Source: Mnemiopsis leidyi
Taxonomy: Eukaryota > Ctenophora > Tentaculata > Lobata > Bolinopsidae
NCBI GenBank assembly: GCA_000226015.1
Contig: JH152893.1
Coordinates: forward strand, 156,942 to 180,394
DNA: 23,453 bases
Direction: 5' to 3'
Part shown: positions 18,235-23,453 of the stretch, piece by piece
How positions within the stretch are numbered: the stretch's first letter is position 1
Layout of the letters: each line of letters starts with the position of its first letter
The notes under the pieces: model-generated
What the model saw: only the letters and a program-made list of their open reading frames with translations
Told to the model about the DNA's origin: nothing
Databases searched by the model: none
Translations under genes and position numbers: made by a program

Positions 18235-20133
18235 CTGGAATGAGTGAGATAAGAAATAAAATATAACAGCATTTCATCTTATTAATGTTTACAATAATTC
18301 TATGATTGTGATTCTATTGTTTACAATATTTGGCAAAACAGAAAACGTGGTGCAACAAAGGGACAAACTGGCCCTACAACAAAATATTGGTTTGAGAAAT
18401 CAATCAGAGTATTATATTTGACAAAGTTTATAAAAGATATGAAGGCACAAAATGTGAGCTTGAAATGGAGTCTGTTAAGTGCATGGTTATTTTTAAAAGC
18501 ACTTGAATTGAGTACAAATCTAAATTGATTGAGAATATAAGGCATTTGGGTGCACATAATATAGGTAGATTGAAGGGAAGATGTGCAATAATGCACTGAA
18601 AGATCTCTACTTGCATAAAAATTATCGTTGGCTACACAACGGTACTTAACCCGAAAAAATTCCTGATGTGAGGGAAAAAACCGACTGCACTACCATATGA
18701 CAGGATAGGTTTAATATGATAATGATGAAAATCTATAAAACATTGGCTGCAGTGAGCATATTATTAACAAATAAGCTATAAAGGACCTCTCAATTTATAA
18801 ACTCTAAAAAACTAAATCCAAGCATTAAAAACTATGGTTATAATAAGGGTTTAATAAGGGTGTCGATATTTGAGGAATTGTAAGATAGGGCATTCTTAAT
18901 AATTGCTTTTTAAGGCCATAAAGAGATCTAAGTGCCTTGGATCTTAGTTCTGCGATAAGCAACAGAAACGTTGCCATTTTGATGGAAATAGATGCGAATA
19001 AAACAAAATTTACGAATATCAGTATCTTCCAGTATGATTTATAGGAAGTGTGTTTTATAGGTAGACCTCCAAGGTCTGAGTTAAGGGGTCTGAGTTACGG
19101 AATTTGACAGAAATTGCCTTTGCCTTGCAAGTGCCTGGTATGTATAATTAGGCGAATTGTTATTACTACACAAATAGTGACGACATGAATGATGTTAATT
19201 AAGGGTTCAGTAATAGAGGATTTCAGTAAAGGAGAATTTTATTTTTCGCCTTGATATTACATAGAATATTGTCACAAGACTGAACCAGTGTTCAGTCATG
19301 CTTGAGATATAAGTCATGACCGTGGTTAACATTTCAAGATGTTTATGAAGATTACTGTTTTAAAATGTTTAAAGACAATACAAATGATCAAGAATAATGT
19401 TGTTAAAAATTCACCTAACCAGGTGCTTGTGCACGCTACGTGGGTCACCTCCGGTGGCACACAAGGCGTGGGCAAAAGGGCTCTGGTTAGAGCACTGGCG
19501 ACTGGGTCCGCCGCGCTTTAACCAAAATTTCGTCTCGTGCCATACGAAAAGTTCAACATGCATGCGTTTCCAGTCTTATAGTTTTCACAAAGGAATTAAG
19601 AGACAAGTTGTATCAGGCAAATTTCAATACAAATTCGATATTAACGTCCTTGGTGAAAAAGTGCTGTATAAATGTTACTAACTAACTAGGTCGGCGGGAA
19701 AAGATGACGCGACAAATCCTACTTAACTGGATCAGGCTAACAACTGGATAACCATAATTGGAATCAAGTGTTCAGCCGTGAGGTAAGAGAAGAGTGAATG
19801 GTAAAATCATATCGGTAAATTCAGGATGTGGCAGGGGCAAATTCGGTAAAGCTACCGTTGTGCCATTCAGTGCAGTATCTGTTTTTAGCATGCATTAGGG
19901 AGACATTCAACTAAGATTTTAGGGAATTGCAGGAAGTACTTGTAAAGTCTAAGTCACTTTCAAAGCTTCGAAATAGATTACAGAACCAAAATGCCTGGTA
20001 AGTGAAGTTGTGAGAAGGTGCATGTGTGACGATTGACCTTATAAATAAGGAGTAATGAAGTAGTCAATGACTAGACCGAGCTATTGATGTGAAAAAGATA
20101 GAATTCTCAACAACATCCAAATAAATACAGGAT
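18235..20133. other. Region without recognised gene
   Basis: Should contain the 5' UTR exon(s) of the MANSC gene, not identifiable by eye. At about 19465-19520 a stretch with GGTTAGAGCACTGGC looks like the box-A side of a tRNA-derived SINE, but no matching box B follows. Other frames are short and featureless. Confidence 0.4.
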
Positions 20134-20185
20134 GGGGTGGGATTAGGACCACCTCCACTGCTTTAGACACTGCCCCTTCAGCTAC
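20134..20185 (-). repeat. tRNA-derived SINE head, degenerate
   Basis: On the minus strand, TAGCTGAAGGGG resembles pol III box A (TRGCNNAGYNGG), and GGTCCTAATCC, about 30 bases on, resembles box B (GGTTCGANTCC). An anticodon-arm-like stretch lies between. Too diverged to be a tRNA gene; most likely a SINE head. Confidence 0.5.
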
Positions 20186-20542
20186 ATCCTTGTCTAAAAA
20201 TGAAGATTAAGGTTAATGATTTATGTTAGGAAAATTTTAAAATACCCACCCCCTACAACAACAGTACAATACATCAACTAAAAGACGTGATTAACAGACA
20301 GCGGAACACCAAATTTTCCCTAAACATAAAAATGTTTATCAATAAATACTTCAAAACACTTGCGCAAGGCAGCAGCGCTGAAGTATTGATTAATAAGCCT
20401 AGAAACAAGTTTCTTACAATCTAAAATAAAATAACTAAAAAGAACTGGCCACATGGGGCCCAGAATTGGTACCCATGGGAATCCCAATGACTTGTCTATA
20501 TACACAATAGCAATTGGTAATCAATATTTCATGATTTTAAAT

Positions 20543-20571
20543 AATTCAACAATACATCGTATTGTTGAATT
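20543..20571. repeat. Perfect 13-bp hairpin
   Basis: AATTCAACAATAC and its exact reverse complement GTATTGTTGAATT are separated by ATC. It stands alone in intergenic DNA. It could be a short foldback element or cruciform site; no U-run follows. Confidence 0.8.
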
Positions 20572-20654
20572 GTTGTTGTGACCAAGGAAACACAAAGCTA
20601 CAGTATCTGGTATATGAATCAACCAGAAGACCCTTCAGAAAGGCAAGGGGACTG

Positions 20655-20725
20655 AAGCGGGAATTAAAACCACGACCTCCCGTTATTTAGATTAATGCTA
20701 TAATCATGAAACTGCCCAGACTATA
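20655..20725 (-). repeat. Second tRNA-like SINE relic, decayed
   Basis: The plus strand reads GGGAATTAAAACCACGACC then TCCCG and, about 35 bases on, CTGCCC. This is the reverse-complement layout of tRNA T-arm, variable loop and D-arm. Box B is damaged (GGTTTTAATTCC on the minus strand). Called only by layout. Confidence 0.35.
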
Positions 20726-21099
20726 GGATACTGGAAGATCAGCAGATGCCCGGCACAATGAAAGTGGCCGGAATTCAATTGTTTTCACTAACTAGGGCAC
20801 TTTTGTGGCACACCATTAAAAAGACTTCAAAGATAGATAACTGTGGCGTTTGTTTTATTAATTTGAAGTATCCTAACATTAACAACAATAGTTAAACAAT
20901 AATTAACTGCAAAGCAGCAGTTAAAACCGCCAAGCTCGGTTTTTAAAGTGCAAAGTTTAGATAAAGGGTGAAATCTGACATTAAACACACATGATTTTGC
21001 TAGTCCTTTATCTCTCTTTTTAGACAATAATGTGCTCCAAAGGTTGTGTTTCCTTGCTTAACACGTATATTCCTGTGCGAGCTTGAAACGAAATTAGGA
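20726..21099. other. Region without recognised gene
   Basis: AT-rich spacer; nothing supportable except a short imperfect hairpin near 20920-20945 (TTAAAACCG...CGGTTTTTAA). Confidence 0.4.
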
Positions 21100-21440
21100 C
21101 GGACGCGTGACGAAAAAGCTCACACAGCGTCCCTATATAAGGGCGCGCGCAACGCGAGCCACAGGGCTATGTCGGCTTATCAATAACCAGGAGAGCAGCT
21201 AGCTGCGAGCCGCTCAACGGGCGATCGCGATGCACATCTAGAATTCATGTCTCCAGGCCAGAAATTTGCGTGAGAGCGCGTGATGGCTGCGACAGTAGGT
21301 TATCAACCTACAACGAGCTGCTCGCGAGTCGGGTAACACCTCGACAAGGCTTATGGGGCCACAATATTTCCTTGCCTCACGTTATGACCCTTTTCAAAAA
21401 ACTTTTTCACGCGCGCGGCAGCAGGGCTATGCAACGTGTA
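21100..21440 (+). promoter_or_regulatory. GC/CpG-rich island with TATA box
   Basis: In otherwise AT-rich DNA, about 340 bp are dense in CpG (GGGCGCGCGCAACGCG, GGGCGATCGCGATGC). A good TATA element, CCCTATATAAGGGCG, sits at about 21131-21145. A start site would fall near 21165-21170 on the plus strand. No recognisable coding exon follows inside the window; frames such as the one at 21270 are unassigned. The reverse strand also reads TTATATAGG, so the island could instead drive a minus-strand transcript, for example a 5' exon of the MANSC gene. Confidence 0.4.
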
Positions 21441-21505
21441 GCAAATATTTCCCGCGTTTTAATATTTAATTTGAACAATGTTCCGGTCCCTTTGTAGGTT
21501 GATAA
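21300..21505. repeat. 14-bp inverted repeats around the island's 3' part
   Basis: TTATCAACCTACAA (21300-21313) has its exact reverse complement TTGTAGGTTGATAA at 21492-21505. The left copy also forms a local palindrome, GTAGGTT ATC AACCTAC. They may be paired binding sites or short termini of a 206-bp element. Confidence 0.6.
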
Positions 21506-22069
21506 ACATATGATATTAGAACTTGAATAAAGTAACCAATATCCAGCAAAGTTATAAATAATTTAGCTATAACGCTTTAAATTTAAAATGGGAAAATATT
21601 TCAATAATTAGCAAGAAAAGTTAATTAAATAAGTATTGTAACTGCTGATTTGTTTCGATGTATGTGTGTATGCAGTGTGAATGGATGTTGAGCCCCGCAT
21701 GCGTACTTCTGCAATGTGTGCGGACATCAGTGGCGTAATGATGCCCCAGCAGCCCCGGCTACGCCAGGGGGGGGTGCCAAATCGTCATAAAAACATGGGT
21801 GATGGGGCAGTTTTGCAATATTGACTGCGCAACTAGCGAAATTGTGTATGGTTTGATAACTTCACTATTGTTTCAGATTTTTCGGCCATATTTTCACAAA
21901 TAGCTAGAAGTAGTAGTAGTTGAAGAGAGGCCATATCTAAGCCTTCGTAGTGCCTCAAACCTGCTTTCACAGGTCTTATATGCACCAACCATGAGTCTGC
22001 ATGTGAGCATAATAGTTTTGCCTTGCGGGTAATTGACCTTAGATTTGCTGCATCAGGTTGCTATATAGT
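21506..22069. other. Region without recognised gene
   Basis: AT-rich. At 21728-21768 a CAGTGGCGTAATG word and a TACGCCAGGGGGGG word form a small inverted pair. This recalls hAT-type transposon ends but is not developed enough to call. The foldback element starts at the right edge. Confidence 0.4.
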
Positions 22070-22230
22070 ATATAAATTACCAAAAACCAATAAATTGGTT
22101 GCTCCATTTGACCGGGGAGAGTCTCTTGGCTGTTCTCTCTAAAATAAAAATAATGTGATATTCCGTTTTAGGCCGGGGTAACAATTAACCTTCACTTCGT
22201 CAACTCGGTCGCTTGCTTTTGAGTTTTTAT
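22070..22230 (+). repeat. Left terminal inverted repeat
   Basis: A 161-bp arm starting ATATAAATTACCAAAAACC and ending TTTTGAGTTTTTAT. It matches 22987-23147 in inverse orientation at 160 of 161 positions by eye. Confidence 0.92.
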
Positions 22231-22553
22231 GGCATGGCTACGCCTACGTGGATTTTTTGCCTTGCGTTGCGGCCCATTTTCAATTTTATCTCATACTTAT
22301 TTGAATTCGGACACTCCAACAGCCACATGTTACACAAGTGTAACGGCCAATTACAGGAGGCCGAATGTACAATTATACAAACACGCCAGTGACGGTTAAG
22401 GTAGTGTGTACCATACTTTTATCGCCCGAGACTTCGCTGCAATGGGCAGCTACTCATTTAACCCTCAATCACGGTTTCCCGATCATTCGGCTGAGTCGAC
22501 CGAAGAAGGTTGCAATTTGCATAGGCAAATGCCCTTAGCGCACTTCTCTAGGA

Positions 22554-22623
22554 CTGGCGGATACGGGATTTGAACCCCCGACCTCCTGCGTGGGAGCCGA
22601 GAAGCAAACCACTACACCACCAG
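22554..22623 (-). repeat. tRNA-like module inside the foldback element
   Basis: On the minus strand, a 7-bp acceptor-like stem (CTGGTGG with CCGCCAG, one G-T pair) encloses box A-like TGGTGTAGTGG and a T-arm CGGGG-GTTCAAA-TCCCG. The box B GGTTCAAATCC has one mismatch to consensus. The anticodon-arm region (GGCTCCCACGCAGG) does not form a clean five-pair stem. Three extra bases separate the T-arm from the acceptor strand. It is thus a tRNA-derived pol III promoter module, not a functional tRNA. The right flank repeats AACACCACCAGCCCATT-like sequence as a direct duplication (22613-22645). Confidence 0.6.
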
Positions 22624-22986
22624 CCCATTAAACACCACCAGCCCATTTTCGAATTGAATTTTTCAATTCCTTGTCTGACTTCGTCCGACCCTCATTCGAA
22701 GCGAATTCCCTTTATGGGAATAAAATGACAGGAGGGTGCGCGCTGCCGTACAATCAATTCCCTGCCGCGCTGCGCGCTTCCCGCGCGAGGGCTGCCGCTT
22801 TACCATTTACGGCAGCAGGTAAGGCAACGTCTGACAAGATTTTTTACCTTACCACTTTGCGTTACTAAATTTTAAAAGTATTACTATCCTCACAACTGTA
22901 TCTGTCATCTACAACTACAAGCAAAGACTGCCCAAATAATGCTAACACTACCAGAAAAATTGGTACCTAGTATTACTAGTAAATTT

Positions 22987-23147
22987 ATAAAAACTCAAAA
23001 GCAAGCGACCGAGTTGACGGAGTGAAGGTTAATTGTTACCCCGGCCTAAAACGGAATATCACATTATTTTTATTTTAGAGAGAACAGCCAAGAGACTCTC
23101 CCCGGTCAAATGGAGCAACCAATTTATTGGTTTTTGGTAATTTATAT
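22987..23147 (-). repeat. Right terminal inverted repeat
   Basis: Reverse complement of 22070-22230. It starts ATAAAAACTCAAAAGC and ends GGTAATTTATAT. The one difference from the left arm is at the CGGAGTGAAGG site. Confidence 0.92.
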
Positions 23148-23249
23148 CATTCTTTTTTTAGCGCAATCGGGAATTTTTAACAATCAACCAAAATTTCAAC
23201 AGATTTTCCAACTTACGACAGTCATAAGACAAATTAGGACATTATGGCT

Positions 23250-23453
23250 TTTGAAACTATCAGCATCGGGATCACCGTAAAATTCTGCACTAAAATGATG
23301 GTCCACTTTTCTTTTAGCTCAAAGTTGAAAATTCTCATTTTTGGGCAATTAAGGCCTATTAGGGCCAATTAAGGGGTCTTCAAAAAGTTTTCGCACTTTA
23401 AAACTATTACCATCGGAATCGCCGTAAAATTCTACACAATAATGATGGTCTAA
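23250..23453. repeat. Direct repeat, about 147-bp period, running off the edge
   Basis: About 54 bases from 23250 (ACCGTAAAATTCTGCAC, then AATGATGGTCCA) recur from 23397 (GCCGTAAAATTCTACAC, then AATGATGGTCTA) with scattered changes. The second copy reaches the window end, so this may be the start of a tandem array or of a dispersed repeat with internal duplication. Confidence 0.7.

Larger units (their letters stand above)
22070..23147. mobile_element. Foldback/MITE-like DNA element with 161-bp TIRs
   Basis: The first 161 bases (22070-22230) recur in reverse complement as the last 161 (22987-23147), with one mismatch found (CTTCACTTCG against CTTCACTCCG in the same sense). The 756-bp interior has no transposase-like frame. 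It holds a tRNA-like module, a GC-rich segment and several small hairpins. The near-perfect arms indicate recent insertion or ongoing homogenisation. The outer ends read ATATAAATTACC...GGTAATTTATAT, so a TA-type target duplication is possible, but the exact ends are ambiguous. It is a non-autonomous element; the superfamily is not determined. Confidence 0.88.

Noticed and set aside
18225..18272. Start of the MANSC protein at the upstream ATG (18272)
   Set aside because: A good acceptor (CTCACTCATTCCAG) lies between it and the ATG at 18224, and the latter begins directly with a clean signal peptide.
19397..19681. Plus-strand frames near 19.4-19.7 kb and a tRNA-like GGTTAGAGCACTGGC word
   Set aside because: No box B or T-arm follows at the right distance and no stem closes; the protein frames show no known domain. 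At most a SINE scrap.
21728..21768. CAGTGGCGTA...TACGCCAGGGGG inverted pair, like hAT transposon termini
   Set aside because: The two ends are under 30 bp apart with no 8-bp duplication or interior, so no element can be defined.
22554..22623. Functional tRNA gene (Gly CCC-like anticodon loop)
   Set aside because: The anticodon stem has mismatches, and three extra bases separate the T-arm from the acceptor strand; better explained as a tRNA-derived promoter module.
1..23453. CRISPR array or bacterial operon content
   Set aside because: The tandem arrays lack unique spacers between repeats, and the genes are split by GT-AG introns; the window is eukaryotic.

Overview
The window looks like a piece of an invertebrate metazoan genome. 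It is AT-rich and gene-sparse. Its genes are split by GT-AG introns, and it carries LINE debris, tRNA-derived SINE heads, a foldback DNA element and several minisatellites. The phylum cannot be fixed from the sequence. All exon joins below come from reading splice sites and phases by eye; no transcript data were available.

Left edge (1-1300): a short open fragment at the window edge, a 5'-truncated LINE endonuclease relic (minus) set between CGCGA-rich repeats, a 20-bp minisatellite, and a plus-strand exon coding a CGGBP1/BED-like zinc finger.

2330-7904, minus strand: a serpin gene, the main find. One 958-nt exon encodes the whole serpin scaffold up to the GIT before strand s5A. Its phase-1 donor is followed by four separate 3' coding exons (D 5640-5390, C 4771-4533, B 3982-3762, A 2568-2330). 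Each has a phase-matched acceptor, its own reactive-centre loop (RCL) and its own stop codon. Using one exon at a time gives four serpins of 398, 392, 398 and 402 residues. Predicted P1 is Arg (A), Gly with P2 Leu (B) and Phe (C), all with Cys at P1'. Exon D lacks the inhibitory hinge and has a basic loop. No signal peptide is visible, so these look like intracellular, clade-B-like inhibitors whose target range is set by last-exon choice.

8289-8440: a minisatellite. 9685-12501, minus strand: the last four recognisable exons of an ERI-family DEDDh 3'-5' exonuclease gene. The final catalytic Asp (H+5) is read as Asn, and a Ser/Thr-rich tail follows. The 5' exon with the first DxE motif was not found in the window.

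17293-18234, minus strand: a complete small type I membrane protein in three coding exons. It has a signal peptide, one MANSC domain, an acidic/basic stalk, a transmembrane helix and a short tail with a YNRI motif.

18.3-23.4 kb: no confident protein gene. This part holds SINE relics, a perfect 13-bp hairpin, a GC-rich TATA-containing promoter-like island near 21.1 kb, and a 1,078-bp foldback element with 161-bp terminal inverted repeats (one mismatch) that carries a tRNA-like module.
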